Program-made: the position numbers and the translations under genes
DNA from: Posidoniimonas polymericola
Lineage (GTDB): Bacteria > Planctomycetota > Planctomycetia > Pirellulales > Lacipirellulaceae
Length of the DNA: 64,000 nucleotides
NCBI RefSeq assembly: GCF_007859935.1
Contig: NZ_SJPO01000013.1
Location: 1-64,000 of the forward strand
Direction: 5' to 3'
Part shown: piece by piece, positions 44,453 to 54,269 of the stretch
How the letters are laid out: each line of letters starts with the position of its first letter
How positions within the stretch are numbered: position 1 is the stretch's first letter
The notes under the pieces: generated by a model
What the model was told of the DNA's origin: nothing
Databases searched by the model: none
What the model saw: only the letters and a program-made list of their open reading frames with translations

Positions 44453-46144
44453 TTAACGAGCCTGAATTCGAGTATTGAGAGCCAATGCGGACACGGCGAC
44501 TATGAACGCGACGAGTGCGCTCGGCTCTGGCGCGATGGTCGTCCCCACCACGCCTGTCCTTGTTGCGCCGTAGGCGGACCTCCAGAGTTCGTATTGGGCA
44601 GTTCCTATCATCCCGCCGGCGGTGTCGTTAGGGCCCAGCGAGCCCGACTCGGCGTCGAGTAGGTCACGCCAAACAACGTAGTCGGCTGCGTTGACGGCTC
44701 CGTCGTAGTTGAAGTCGCCTGGCAGCAATGGAAGAGCCTGCAGGTGCATGACGCCATCGACAATCATTCCTTCGGCGTAGACTGCATCCTTGAACCCGCC
44801 CGACATCCCTAGGCGGTAACGGAACCAGCCTTGGGCGTCATCGGTCAGCGTAACTCGGGCCAGGGAAAGGTCGCCCACTAGATTTGACGGCTCCTCTGTA
44901 ACCCATGTCGCATTAAGATTCTCGTTATCGAACGTGAAAGCGGACGCCCCACCGACATCGATGGCGCCACCGACCGGAACCGGGAGGTTGCCCCTATAAC
45001 TCGGCGGCTTAGAATCGAATCCGCCAGTAAGGTAGCTGTCGAACTGCAGCGATGGCCGCGCACCGAATTCTGCAGGGTCCGGCGGAACCTCTGATCCGTC
45101 GGCGTCCTGGTAGATAGCGCCAACGCCTAGCTCAACGCGGAGCTCTGAACTGAGCCACTCCGCTCCTGCGGTGTCGAGCCGCCAAACGTTTGATACATGA
45201 CCAGGGAGCGCCGCCCCAGGGTCTTCCGCTACGAATGTTGAAGTCAACTCCGTAGTCGGCGGCAGCGCCTCTCGGCGAATGAGTTCGATCTCGGCCGGGC
45301 CCAAGATCTCATTGGTGTAGAACCGAAAGTCATCCATGAGACCGTCGACAATGCGGTTCTGACCGTGCAGCGAGTCTGCGTTCCCAATGCCCATAGTAGT
45401 AGCGCCGAAGTCGAACTCAAAGCTGCCGCTGGCGATGTTCGATGAGTTTGTGCCTGCACTCACAACCGTGGTCGCAGTGTCTGCCACGTACCACTTCGCA
45501 CGCTCCACGTTCGTGCCGGGCGTACCGTCGAAGGTCACCGCAAAGAAGACCCACTCGTCTGGTGATTGGTAACTCGAAGGCGAGAAGAAACTGGATCCGG
45601 TAGCTGATCCAATACGGAGTTGCAGGTCGCCAACCGTAGCGCCGTTGCCACCGTAGCCTTGGAGGGTGATGCGGTTGACGCTGTCCTTCTCAAAACGCAT
45701 CAGATTCTGGTAGGCCTGATCGGCGCCCAGAGCGAGGGCGTCACTGTCGCGGTTAAGCCACCCGGTGATCGTGAACTGACTGAATGTTCCGAGATCATAA
45801 CTAGCCTGGGTCACCGGCCCCACCGAGCCAAAGTTGCCCCTGGCGTCGAAGGCTCGATCACCCACTAGCCCGGACACGCCCAGAGCTGATGCCGTGTGCA
45901 AGTCGGACGGGAATCCGTTCGAATTGAGCATCGTTGCATCGGCAAGAGTCCCTGAGTTTCCAGCCGTAAAGCCAGTCTCGTCGAACTTTAGATTCACTGC
46001 TAACTCAGCGAACGCAGTGATCGGCAAGAACGCCATCGACACAACTGCTAATGCACGCAGCAGGGCAATCCTTGCGCAACTAGCGATTCGCGTGCCGCTG
46101 AACGGCAATCGCTCTAGGACAGCGGGATTGAAATCGTGTGTCAT
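44453..46144 (-). CDS. LamG/dockerin-like/PEP-CTERM secreted protein
   Basis: 563 aa from the ATG at 46142-46144 ([11 protein letters not shown]). A long signal region ends near [14 protein letters not shown] LamG domain covers about 45-280 ([44 protein letters not shown]). Near the C-terminus a calcium-binding dockerin-like pair is seen ([19 protein letters not shown] and the partner half ending YELWRSAYG), then the PEP-CTERM anchor [18 protein letters not shown] with terminal basic residues. It is probably displayed at the surface by an exosortase encoded elsewhere. Confidence 0.85.
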   Translation of the reverse strand: MTHDFNPAVLERLPFSGTRIASCARIALLRALAVVSMAFLPITAFAELAVNLKFDETGFTAGNSGTLADATMLNSNGFPSDLHTASALGVSGLVGDRAFDARGNFGSVGPVTQASYDLGTFSQFTITGWLNRDSDALALGADQAYQNLMRFEKDSVNRITLQGYGGNGATVGDLQLRIGSATGSSFFSPSSYQSPDEWVFFAVTFDGTPGTNVERAKWYVADTATTVVSAGTNSSNIASGSFEFDFGATTMGIGNADSLHGQNRIVDGLMDDFRFYTNEILGPAEIELIRREALPPTTELTSTFVAEDPGAALPGHVSNVWRLDTAGAEWLSSELRVELGVGAIYQDADGSEVPPDPAEFGARPSLQFDSYLTGGFDSKPPSYRGNLPVPVGGAIDVGGASAFTFDNENLNATWVTEEPSNLVGDLSLARVTLTDDAQGWFRYRLGMSGGFKDAVYAEGMIVDGVMHLQALPLLPGDFNYDGAVNAADYVVWRDLLDAESGSLGPNDTAGGMIGTAQYELWRSAYGATRTGVVGTTIAPEPSALVAFIVAVSALALNTRIQAR

Positions 46145-46228
46145 TCTAAACGGATGGCGGTGTGAACGGTGAGGTCGCCGTACTCGGCGACCGCTGGTGT
46201 CGATCATGGGTTGTCGTGATAGGCAGCG

Positions 46229-48592
46229 TCATCTGCAGTGACTGCAACGACCGCGGCCGCACAAGCTGATTCCGATGCCCAACACGGCGATAAGAATCGC
46301 ACTGCCTTCAGGAACTGCATTCGGGCCGTGCGCCGTCGGTGAGCGGTCAATATTCGAGACGTCAAAGTCATTGGGGAGACCGTTCTCAATCGCATAGAGC
46401 TGCAGCATCGCGTAGACCAGCGTGTCCGCACGGGTGATGTTCTCGTAGTGGTCGACAAACGGGTCGGCCTTGGGGAGCGGGCTGTCCTCGGTCCAGAAGA
46501 GCTCGTACCCGAGGTCCGCAAAATGCCTCGCCCGCCCCAGGTACAGCTCGTCGCCGGTGATCTCGAAGGCCGCCAGCTCGAGCGAGCTTGCGAGCCCAAG
46601 CTCGACCGGCCAGGGGCGGTCAGAGATCAGCGGGTCGCTTGAAAGATAGAAGTCCGCGGCTTCAATCACCATGCTTCGGTAGCGATCCCTAACCTCTGTA
46701 TCAACGAGCGCTCCTCTGTTCTCTCGAATAATGTCGAGATCGGCACCGGACACCATGCCGTCGCCGTTGAAGTCGCCGTCTTCCCATAGCGCTGAGGTCG
46801 ATCCCCAGTTGCTCACGACGGCGTTGAAGTCGGTATCGTCGACGTCGCCGTCGCTGTCTGCGTCCCCGTCCAACCTAACGTCAGCGAGCTGCCGATACCG
46901 GTCGTAAAAAAGCCCACCAAGCATCGCCGTGGTCTTCCGTCCGTACGCCAGGCTCCAGTCGTACGACACCCCTCCGTTTTCCTTATAGGGGTAGAGCTCG
47001 TAGTCGTCCTCGACGGTGACGTACTGGACGAACCCGCCACTGCCGGCGACATCGTGCGGCATCGACTGGATTCCCTGGTCGATCCGGGAGGCGAGCGCGA
47101 GCAGCTTGTCTTTCACCACCCCGTCGGAAACCAATTGTGCGGCGTGGTAGGCGTCGACTGCCATCGATATGCTGGCCGACGTGTCTGCAAACGAGCGGGT
47201 TGAGTCGAACTCGATCAGGTTCGCAGTCGTGTCGTCGAGTTTGGAAAGATAGCGATCGGCAAGAACCTCGATGTAGCCGAGAAACTTCGCCTCCCCGGTC
47301 TTGTCGTAGGTGCGGGCCCAGTCGTGCATGAAGTAGCCGGCCTCCTTCGGGAAATCGAAGTTGGGGCGCGTGTCGTGGGCGTCGTAGCGGGCGTGGCGGC
47401 TGAAGTTGCCGGTCTCTTTATCGTGTATTTGGTGCTCCCACAGTCCCTCGGCGTAGTCGACCATTGCTGACGGGTTTAGTTCGTAGAACTTCTCGTAAAG
47501 AGCGGTTGTTCGCTTGGGCTCGTGGATGGGGTAGGGAGATCCGCCGTTGGTTACATGGGTGCCGTAGGCGTCGGCTTGGAGGTCCCAGGACAGGTGCTCG
47601 CCCCAAGCGAAGAAACCGGTGGCGGGCGCCTGGGTGTACTCAAGGAATGCCGAGAGGGCCGAGTCCGCGGCCATGCCGTATTTAGAATTGCTTGTTACCT
47701 CAGACAACGCGTACAGCGTACGGTAGAGGTTCTGGTCCAGGTTCACGTTCGAGCCATAGGGGACGACCCGATCGTCAAATCGCACGGTGTCCGGCATGGC
47801 GGGCATCGAGTTGTATGGCTGCAGGGTGTGGCGGTTGAGCATCGAGAGGATCATCCCGGAGTGGACCGCCCCGTAGGTGTCGGTGCCGTGGTCTACGAGG
47901 GCGTCGGCGTACGCCTGCACCACCTGCAGGTACGACTCGGGCCCCTCCGGTCCCGACGGCAGTTCGATTTGCGTGCCCGGGTTCAGCAGCAGGTCACCCA
48001 GATTCGCCTGCGTCAGCTTTGGGTGCGTGCTTAAGACAAAGGCATCGAGTCGGAGCTGCGACTCGCGTCCGCCCATGGTGAACGGCTGCGTGCCAATGCT
48101 GCTCACTGTGTAGATAGGCGCCGTACCGACCATGGCGCGTCCGTTGGAGCCGGTGGGGGAGCTCGGAATGACCGCGCCTGTCGAATAGTTGTGCCAGACG
48201 TAGTTGGCCGGCGTCACCACGTCGAGGTTGTTGATGGTCGTAAACCCGGGAGAGGCGCCGAACGTCTGTGGCAGGAAAAAGCTGTCATTCAGGCCCGTGC
48301 CCGGGTTGGGCGCGTAGGTCAGGCCGTAGAGGTAGTAGTCTCCTGGCTGGTCAAATGCGAGATTGTAGGTAACCGTGGCGTCGGGCACGCCGGTGGATCC
48401 GCCGAGGGTCGAGATGTACGAGCCTCCGCTGGCAGAAGCGTCGGCGGCGGTTCCGAACCCGAGTCCGCCGCTGAACGAGTAGCCCTCTGCCTCGAACACG
48501 AGATTGCTCGAGAATTGCGCGACGCTGGCCTCAGGGAGAGAACAGACTGCCGCCACCAACGCCAGGTGCTTGACCGACCACCGAGTTAACAT
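46229..48592 (-). CDS. Alpha-barrel polysaccharide-active protein with internal dockerin and PEP-CTERM
   Basis: 787 aa from the ATG at 48590-48592 (MLTRWSVKHLALVAAVCSLPEASVAQ). N-terminal carbohydrate-binding-like beta domain (about 25-195), then the same helical barrel as the 512-aa protein at 41237-42775. Between two barrel helices lies a complete dockerin-like pair (DADSDGDVDDTDFNAVVSNWG and DFNGDGMVSGADLDIIRENRG, about residues 572-625), absent from the paralogue. The C-terminus has a short VPEGSAILIAVLGIGISLCGRGR anchor of PEP-CTERM type. Probably surface-attached and calcium-stabilised. Substrate unknown. Confidence 0.75.
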   Translation of the reverse strand: MLTRWSVKHLALVAAVCSLPEASVAQFSSNLVFEAEGYSFSGGLGFGTAADASASGGSYISTLGGSTGVPDATVTYNLAFDQPGDYYLYGLTYAPNPGTGLNDSFFLPQTFGASPGFTTINNLDVVTPANYVWHNYSTGAVIPSSPTGSNGRAMVGTAPIYTVSSIGTQPFTMGGRESQLRLDAFVLSTHPKLTQANLGDLLLNPGTQIELPSGPEGPESYLQVVQAYADALVDHGTDTYGAVHSGMILSMLNRHTLQPYNSMPAMPDTVRFDDRVVPYGSNVNLDQNLYRTLYALSEVTSNSKYGMAADSALSAFLEYTQAPATGFFAWGEHLSWDLQADAYGTHVTNGGSPYPIHEPKRTTALYEKFYELNPSAMVDYAEGLWEHQIHDKETGNFSRHARYDAHDTRPNFDFPKEAGYFMHDWARTYDKTGEAKFLGYIEVLADRYLSKLDDTTANLIEFDSTRSFADTSASISMAVDAYHAAQLVSDGVVKDKLLALASRIDQGIQSMPHDVAGSGGFVQYVTVEDDYELYPYKENGGVSYDWSLAYGRKTTAMLGGLFYDRYRQLADVRLDGDADSDGDVDDTDFNAVVSNWGSTSALWEDGDFNGDGMVSGADLDIIRENRGALVDTEVRDRYRSMVIEAADFYLSSDPLISDRPWPVELGLASSLELAAFEITGDELYLGRARHFADLGYELFWTEDSPLPKADPFVDHYENITRADTLVYAMLQLYAIENGLPNDFDVSNIDRSPTAHGPNAVPEGSAILIAVLGIGISLCGRGRCSHCR

Positions 48593-48646
48593 CTCTTGCC
48601 TACGCCCTCGTTGCAAAGTTGCCAGGAATGCGGTTCCGCGAACACG

Positions 48647-50113
48647 CTACATGGATATTCCATTGCGTCCCGATGCCGCGAGTCGCACATAGCATGGGGC
48701 TGCTGCCCCGGTGACGGTCCGGGCCTGACGGAAAGCCAAAGCCAGCAAGAACGGCACGCACAATGCCGCGGCAGCCTTCGGCTCTGGAACCGCCGACGCC
48801 CTCAGGACGAGCGAGTCGTTGTGGTGCAAGTCGTCGTTGGTGTAGACCGCGCCGCCGACGAAGGTCTCTATTTGGTTGCCGTTGAGCCACACTTCGATCG
48901 ATTGCCCAGCCCAGTCGTCGGTCTCGACCGACAAGCGGACGGGCAGGTCGAGGTTGCTGCTGAGCAACTCCACGTTAAACGACTTCTCCAGGTCCGCCAG
49001 GCTGTACGACAACGCCGCGGCGCCGTTCTGCCCATCGCCGACCCAAGCCTCGAACGCTCGGGTCTTCACGAAGCCGGCGACAAAGAAATCGTCCTGCGAG
49101 TTCAAGACAGGCGCGGGGATCTCGTTGTTGAGCAGCCGGCTGAGGTACCACGCCTCACCGGAGTCTTGCACGTTCTCGCTCGGCACCGCATGAGGCCAGT
49201 ACTGCCGTTCATTCGGTTCGTTCATGTTGTTGTTGTTGAAGTCCACGTACAGGTTCTGGTTGCCGATGTGGACCGTGATGTTGTCGAACTCGCCCGGTGA
49301 GGCCGCCTCCGCGATTGCGAAATCACGGTAGCTCGTGTCCTGAATCGGCGGGGTCTGCACTTCGTCGTTGTTTACAAACAGGTGGGTCTCTGAGTAGGGG
49401 TTGTTCTTGGAGGCCAAGTTGGAAGCCCTAGCCTGGTACGCGTCGAGGAACGCGGTCGGGGAACCAAGCACATAAGGCGGGCCTCCCATGTCGGCGTTCA
49501 TCTGAGCCTGGTGAGAACCACTGGCGCCCTTGTTGTACCAGCCGTTCGTTGCCGAGTAGCCGTAATCGGAAATACCGAAGAACGACGAACCGAGGTTGAA
49601 GTAGTCCGGAAATTTCGTGAGCGCAGAAAGAACGTTGCCTCCACCGCCAGAGTAGCCGGTGATGTGCACATTCTCGGCGTTAACTCGGTCCGGATAGGTC
49701 GCCTTGACCCATTCGACGGCGTCGTAGATGTCGTAGATCTCGACGCCCCCGGAGTCTCGACTACCGTCCGATCCGTCACGGCCCCGCATCGCGACATTGA
49801 TCGTGAAGAAGCCCTTGTCGCGCAGCCGCTGAGCATTGGCTCTCACCCGACCGATGTTCTGCTGGGTGGCGTCGTCTGCCTGCGAGTAGGTGTGCATCAC
49901 GACCGCGATCGGAGCGTTCACAAAAGTGTCGTCGTAGTTGACCTCAGCGACCAGGTCCAGCGGCCCGCCGCCGTCCGAGCTAACCGATGACTGGTACGAC
50001 ACGATCTGGTCGACGCCTGCGGCGTTGGCCGCGAGGCACAGCGCCAATGTGGCTGTCAGGACTGCCGCCGCGGGTGCAGCGGGGGCCAAGAGCTTGAAAG
50101 AGATGCCTGGCAT
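48647..50113 (-). CDS. Secreted alpha/beta hydrolase with PEP-CTERM-like segment
   Basis: 488 aa. Signal peptide (MPGISFKLLAPAAPAAAVLTATLALCLAANA). The nucleophile elbow GYSGGGGN near residue 150 and INVAMRGRDGSDGSRDSGGVEIYD before it indicate a prolyl-oligopeptidase-like or acetylxylan-esterase-like serine hydrolase. Residues about 240-340 would hold the acid and His. The VPEPKAAAALCVPFLLALAFRQAR stretch is a PEP-CTERM signal, but about 25 more residues follow it, unlike normal members; the reading frame may have lost its original stop. It lies in the glycan cluster, so carbohydrate de-esterification is plausible. Confidence 0.72.
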   Translation of the reverse strand: MPGISFKLLAPAAPAAAVLTATLALCLAANAAGVDQIVSYQSSVSSDGGGPLDLVAEVNYDDTFVNAPIAVVMHTYSQADDATQQNIGRVRANAQRLRDKGFFTINVAMRGRDGSDGSRDSGGVEIYDIYDAVEWVKATYPDRVNAENVHITGYSGGGGNVLSALTKFPDYFNLGSSFFGISDYGYSATNGWYNKGASGSHQAQMNADMGGPPYVLGSPTAFLDAYQARASNLASKNNPYSETHLFVNNDEVQTPPIQDTSYRDFAIAEAASPGEFDNITVHIGNQNLYVDFNNNNMNEPNERQYWPHAVPSENVQDSGEAWYLSRLLNNEIPAPVLNSQDDFFVAGFVKTRAFEAWVGDGQNGAAALSYSLADLEKSFNVELLSSNLDLPVRLSVETDDWAGQSIEVWLNGNQIETFVGGAVYTNDDLHHNDSLVLRASAVPEPKAAAALCVPFLLALAFRQARTVTGAAAPCYVRLAASGRNGISM

Positions 50114-50123
50114 GGGGGTCCTA

Positions 50124-51425
50124 TCAAGTTGCAGAGTTACGTTGCTGACGAGTCTGGAATGCTGAGACGGCGAGCAGTACGCCCATCAAGATTCCCGCGG
50201 TAGGCTCGGGGGCGGCGGCCGATCCAGGGGACGCCATGCTGATGTCGGTTTCGCCGTAGTTGTCACGCCAAAGGGCGTACTGACCAGCTCCAATCACCCC
50301 GCCAACGGTGTCGTTGATCCCAAGGCTGCCTTCCGGCCCGCCCTCGTTGTCCCTCCAGAGGGTGTAGTCTGCGGCGTTAACGATCCCATCGTCATTGAAG
50401 TCGCCAGCCAGGATGGTGACAGGCGGGCCAATGGGCAGCTCGTCATCCAGACCGGCGCGGCGGATGAGCTCAATGTCCTCGATTGACAAGACTTCATTGG
50501 TGTAGATCCGGAAGTCGTCCATCAGCGAATCAATAGCACGCGCCTGACCGTTCACCACGTCGGCGTTGCCGATGCCGGTCATGATCTCGCCGATGTCGAC
50601 CATGCGGAGCGATTCGTCGGCGACCAAATCGGGGTGCAGATCGTTAGTCGCGCCGAGCCTCACCGCGCCATTTTCCGCGTCGGTGCAACCCGCTCCAGAA
50701 CTGGGGTCGCAAACATACCACTTGACCGCGTCGGTCGTGGTGGTTCCGTCGTACGTGACGGCGAAGAACATCCACGACTGGCTGAACGCGGGGTCGTCGT
50801 AGAGCGGCACGTCGGCGTCAATCACCCCCTCTTCATTCTTGGCAATTGAGAAGTGGTGCTTCCCGTTGATCGTCAGGTTCAGGCTGCCGTCACCGAGGAT
50901 CTCGTCCTGCTGGCTCCCCTCTGGGTCCGGGTTAGTGAATCGGGCGGCCTCCCAGGTCACCTGCCCACCCATGCCGTGGAGGGTCATGCGCTGCGATCCG
51001 GACAACTGGTGACGGATGTAGTTGTTGTTGTCGTGGCCGGTCGGATTGCCTCCAAGATCGAGTAACCAACCGGTGATGGTCACCTGATTGAAAGCGCCCA
51101 GATCCAGGGGGAGTTGTGTCGTGGGAGCGATAATCCCCTGCCCGCCGGTCTGGAGAAGCGAATTGTCCGCCTCTAGTCCCGACGGCCCGTAGGCTGCGGG
51201 GATGGCCCCGTACAAGGGGTCGGCTCGCCGGTGATTGTCCCGTAACGTTACCCCATCGGCGTCGATCATCTCAGCGACGCCCCCCGCGGTGCCGAGATTA
51301 GTGGTGTAGGTTCCTTCTCCGTTGAACTCCATGTGAAGCGCCAGCTCGGCAAGTGCGGGGCATGGCACCAGCAGCACGACGCCTAAGAAGATAGGCCAAC
51401 GCGAAGAGAAGATTGTGCTAATCAT
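50124..51425 (-). CDS. LamG/dockerin-like/PEP-CTERM secreted protein
   Basis: 433 aa from the ATG at 51423-51425 (MISTIFSSRWPIFLGVVLLVPCPALAEL). LamG domain about 25-330 (NQVTITGWLLDLGG, SWMFFAVTYDGTTTTDAVKWYV, DSLMDDFRIYTNEVLSIEDIELIRR). Dockerin-like half-motifs GDFNDDGIVNAADYTLWRDN and GQYALWRDNYG are near 345-400, and the C-terminal PEPTAGILMGVLLAVSAFQTRQQR is the PEP-CTERM anchor. Close in layout to the protein at 44453-46144, so probably a paralogue. The gene ends 10 bp before the hydrolase start. Confidence 0.85.
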   Translation of the reverse strand: MISTIFSSRWPIFLGVVLLVPCPALAELALHMEFNGEGTYTTNLGTAGGVAEMIDADGVTLRDNHRRADPLYGAIPAAYGPSGLEADNSLLQTGGQGIIAPTTQLPLDLGAFNQVTITGWLLDLGGNPTGHDNNNYIRHQLSGSQRMTLHGMGGQVTWEAARFTNPDPEGSQQDEILGDGSLNLTINGKHHFSIAKNEEGVIDADVPLYDDPAFSQSWMFFAVTYDGTTTTDAVKWYVCDPSSGAGCTDAENGAVRLGATNDLHPDLVADESLRMVDIGEIMTGIGNADVVNGQARAIDSLMDDFRIYTNEVLSIEDIELIRRAGLDDELPIGPPVTILAGDFNDDGIVNAADYTLWRDNEGGPEGSLGINDTVGGVIGAGQYALWRDNYGETDISMASPGSAAAPEPTAGILMGVLLAVSAFQTRQQRNSAT

Positions 51426-51628
51426 GGATCGTCCTTCGATCATTGTGAGACGTTCAGCCGTGGGCTGGATGACAGTTGTTGGTAATTGTCAGACCTCTCT
51501 AATACGCGGTCTCGCGGCGACTGGGGGCCGCGAGACCGCGCCAAAGTGCACCGATTCTTCAGCCGTTTACTGCTTGACCGGCCTGCCCGAAGAGAGGTGT
51601 GCAACTCGACGCCCGTACTCCCTAACTG

Positions 51629-52606
51629 CTAGGCATCGCTCCGCGACCGGCGATTAGCGATGCCACTCATCAACAACGCTCCGAGGGCGAGCATTCCAGT
51701 AGCGGGCTCAGGAACGCCAATCGCCTCCAGGCGAACCGTGTCAAGCGCGGCGAGGTCCAGAACGTCTCCGACGTAGAACCGTGCATCGTCCATCGTGGCG
51801 TTGAGCGATCGGTTGGCGCCACCATTATCGATAAAGGGGCGGTTGCCGAGGCTAACCGGTTGCTCGCCGAAATCAAACGCCGGAAATCCGCCCAGCTGAC
51901 TCACGGTGCTCGTGCCAGCCAGCACGGGGGCTGAAGTCTTGCTTCCCACGTAAAAGTTTGCAGTTGCTCCGGACGAAGTGCCGTCGTAGGTCACGGCGTA
52001 AAAGACCCACTCGTCGGTTGCCGTGTACGTGTTTGCATTTGAAACAAAGCTATTCCCAGCCGTGCCCCCGATCCGCAGTTGAAGGTCACCAGGATCGGCG
52101 TCGACCGTCGACCCCCCCGACCCGAACAATTCAATACGAGTATTACCTGCATTCAACTCAGGTCGGTACCGGAAGAAGTTCTGAAAGCCTTCGGTGAAGC
52201 TGCCGGTATCGGGGTTCAACTTCCTCTCACCGATTTGCAGCTCAGCCGCCTGGGACGCGGTTTGGTAATACCATCCCGAGATCGTGAAGTCGCTGAACGT
52301 GCCAAAGTCAAACCGGCCATCGGCGGTCACTCCCGTGGCGGCGGGATTTCCAAACGCTTCATAGCCGTAGTCGCCGGGCTGCCCCGAGACGCCGCCGCCA
52401 TTTGCGGTGTGCAGATCGGCAAGGCCTCCGCCCACAGCGCGCATGTCCAGTGTTCCGCCCGCCGAGCCGAGATTGGTCACGGTCGTGCCGGGCCCATCAT
52501 CAAAGTTGGCTCGCAGCACTAGAGCCGCATCGGAACTGCTGGCAGATAGCGCTATCGCAATACAGGTAGCCAAGGTCGCTGATGCCGCTCTCGTCGTAAT
52601 CCTCAT
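51629..52606 (-). CDS. LamG/PEP-CTERM secreted protein
   Basis: 325 aa from the ATG at 52604-52606 (MRITTRAASATLATCIAIALSASSSDAA). GGGAG about 10 bp upstream supports this start. A single LamG-like domain fills the mature protein (FSDFTISGWYYQTASQ, EWVFYAVTYDGTSSGATANFYVG, NATMDDARFYVGDVLDLAALDTVRLE), followed by VPEPATGMLALGALLMSGIANRRSRS. It lacks the dockerin-like segment of its two relatives and is the first gene of the minus-strand secreted cluster. Confidence 0.85.
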   Translation of the reverse strand: MRITTRAASATLATCIAIALSASSSDAALVLRANFDDGPGTTVTNLGSAGGTLDMRAVGGGLADLHTANGGGVSGQPGDYGYEAFGNPAATGVTADGRFDFGTFSDFTISGWYYQTASQAAELQIGERKLNPDTGSFTEGFQNFFRYRPELNAGNTRIELFGSGGSTVDADPGDLQLRIGGTAGNSFVSNANTYTATDEWVFYAVTYDGTSSGATANFYVGSKTSAPVLAGTSTVSQLGGFPAFDFGEQPVSLGNRPFIDNGGANRSLNATMDDARFYVGDVLDLAALDTVRLEAIGVPEPATGMLALGALLMSGIANRRSRSDA

Positions 52607-53391
52607 TAGAAACACTCCCAAGCTAGAGCAGGATGAGTAGATGCAGCCGCCGATTAAGGCAACCGTTGCTGTCGAGACGCGAATCTGCCTGTCGACGCTC
52701 TGCCTCCGACACGGACCCGTGGCTGCATCTGGAAAAAGAAAGAAGAGAGAAACCTAGTTGGCCGCGACTCGCTGAACAGCGAGAAGCCTGACGTGAGTTG
52801 ACTGACTGCTAGCCCAGCAGCAGGCGGCTGCTACTCGGCCCTGCAATATTGGTCTGATGTAGAGCAGCCGATCGATGGAAACAAAACGGAAAAGCACACC
52901 GAATAGCGAGGGTTCTCCCTACAAGCGATAAACTAAGCAAATCCGCCTGACATGTCAAATGACCTTGTGGATTTTTTTGCAGGAAACCGATTCAGCCATC
53001 GGGCCACCCGGGCTTACTGGAGTTTTTCACCGAAGTTCTAACCCTATCCTGCCGCCCAAGCCTGGCCGGCGGCCAGCAGAACCGGAGGTCGTGATCGCGA
53101 CTCGCTGATCTGTCATGAAGGCAGATTGGCCGCGCCGCAACGGATCTTCGGTGCGCAAGGTAGAGGCAAATCCTGGCTGCGATCGGCCTTCTATACGGCA
53201 TACACGGGCTTTCACGGACTGAGACACAACTATCCAGACGCTCTTGCCGACCATTCGCTGGCTGCAAAATGAACAGCTGACATGGCGTTGTTAGGCTAAA
53301 TCGGCGACAGCGATTCACGGTACAGGAGTTTACACGGCAGGCGCTTGTTGCTATTATCGCTGGGAATGAGTGCCATGGGCTCCTCGCTCCC
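52607..53391. other. Long intergenic region between divergent transcription units
   Basis: About 785 bp without a convincing gene; short frames on both strands lack recognisable content. It must hold promoters for the minus-strand PEP-CTERM cluster and the plus-strand GntR unit. The only repeat noted is CCTGACATGTCAA at 52946-52958, repeated exactly at 53422-53434. Confidence 0.6.
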
Positions 53392-53407
53392 TCAGGTGAT
53401 CACCTGA
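53392..53407. promoter_or_regulatory. Palindromic operator candidate upstream of gntR gene
   Basis: TCAGGTGATCACCTGA is a perfect 16-bp palindrome ending 20 bp before the start of the GntR-family regulator gene. Its size and position fit a dimeric repressor site, most simply autoregulation by the adjacent regulator. Binding is inferred. Confidence 0.6.
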
Positions 53408-53414
53408 ACCTCTC

Positions 53415-53434
53415 GTCAGGACCTGACATGTCAA
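53415..53434. promoter_or_regulatory. Second palindrome and shared 13-mer at the gntR start
   Basis: GTCAGGACCTGAC (53415-53427) is a perfect inverted repeat around one base. It shares TCAGG/CCTGA half-sites with the palindrome at 53392-53407. It runs into CCTGACATGTCAA (53422-53434), which covers the ATG at 53428 and recurs at 52946-52958. A repressor bound here would block the start of the regulator gene. Confidence 0.55.
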
Positions 53435-54147
53435 CATCGCTGCCGGAACGGGTCAGTCCAGCGTGGATAGCCAGGAAATCACAAGCGGGTGGCGGCATGA
53501 CGCTCACCCAGCGGGTTTACCAAACCATTCACGATGAGATCGTGTCCGGAGCGTTAGGACCGGGCGAGCGGCTCGTTCGGCGTACGCTCAGCAAGCGGCT
53601 GGGCGTTAGCCCAGCTCCCATTACTGAGACGCTGCTCCGACTTGAATCCGAGGGCTTGGTTGAGTTTGCTGCCCTTCATGGTTCGCGAGTTCGACCGCTT
53701 CAGATCCAGGATGTCAAGAACGACCAGATGCTGCGTGAGGCAATCGAATGCCAGGCAGCCAGGCTCTGCGCCGAGTTTGCTACCGGCGAGGACCTCGCGA
53801 AACTTCTCGTTGACGCTAAGCCCCTTGATCGAATTATCGCACGGGGTGACCGTCGATCTCAGGTCGGCCTGCAAGCTCACCTTGAGTTTCACGTCCACCT
53901 TGCTCAGTACGGTGGCTACGCGGGCCTTGCTGATGAGCTGGAGCGGGTCTGGTTCAGGCAGGTGATGCGGCTCAACTGGCTGGGCGAGACGTGGCACCGC
54001 GATGTTCCGGAAGATTGGCATCAGCAGCTGGTCAAGGTGCTGATGTCACGCGACCCAGACAAAGCCGAAGCAAAGATGCGTGACCATGTCCGCTTCGCGA
54101 AGGACACGGAACGCGAGCAGTTCCATGCTTTTCTGCGCGGTTCGTGA
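53428..54147 (+). CDS. GntR-family (FCD) transcriptional regulator
   Basis: 239 aa. The winged helix is about residues 25-90 (MTLTQRVYQTIHDEIVSGALGPGERLVRRTLSKRLGVSPAPITETLLRLESEGLVEF). The FCD ligand-binding domain follows (MLREAIECQAARLCAEFATGEDL, AHLEFHVHLAQYGG, DPDKAEAKMRDHVRF), with His residues able to bind a metal and a carboxylate ligand. It precedes the TctCBA transporter and catabolic genes by 122 bp and is probably their acid-responsive regulator. The Met at residue 24 is an alternative start, but the upstream operators favour neither. Confidence 0.9.
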   Translation: MSTSLPERVSPAWIARKSQAGGGMTLTQRVYQTIHDEIVSGALGPGERLVRRTLSKRLGVSPAPITETLLRLESEGLVEFAALHGSRVRPLQIQDVKNDQMLREAIECQAARLCAEFATGEDLAKLLVDAKPLDRIIARGDRRSQVGLQAHLEFHVHLAQYGGYAGLADELERVWFRQVMRLNWLGETWHRDVPEDWHQQLVKVLMSRDPDKAEAKMRDHVRFAKDTEREQFHAFLRGS

Positions 54148-54269
54148 TACGAGGCGGGCTAACAAACACCCAGCCGTGCCGGCCGCGATTTGGGGCCGGC
54201 CGCGATTCGGGCAGCGGCACTGAGCGTGCGCCACGACTCGTGGTCGCTTGGGTTTTCTAGGATAGGCGA

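Noticed and set aside
52992..53318. 108-codon minus-strand frame in the long intergenic region
   Set aside because: Arg/Cys/Pro-rich with no motif and no plausible ribosome binding site; treated as chance.
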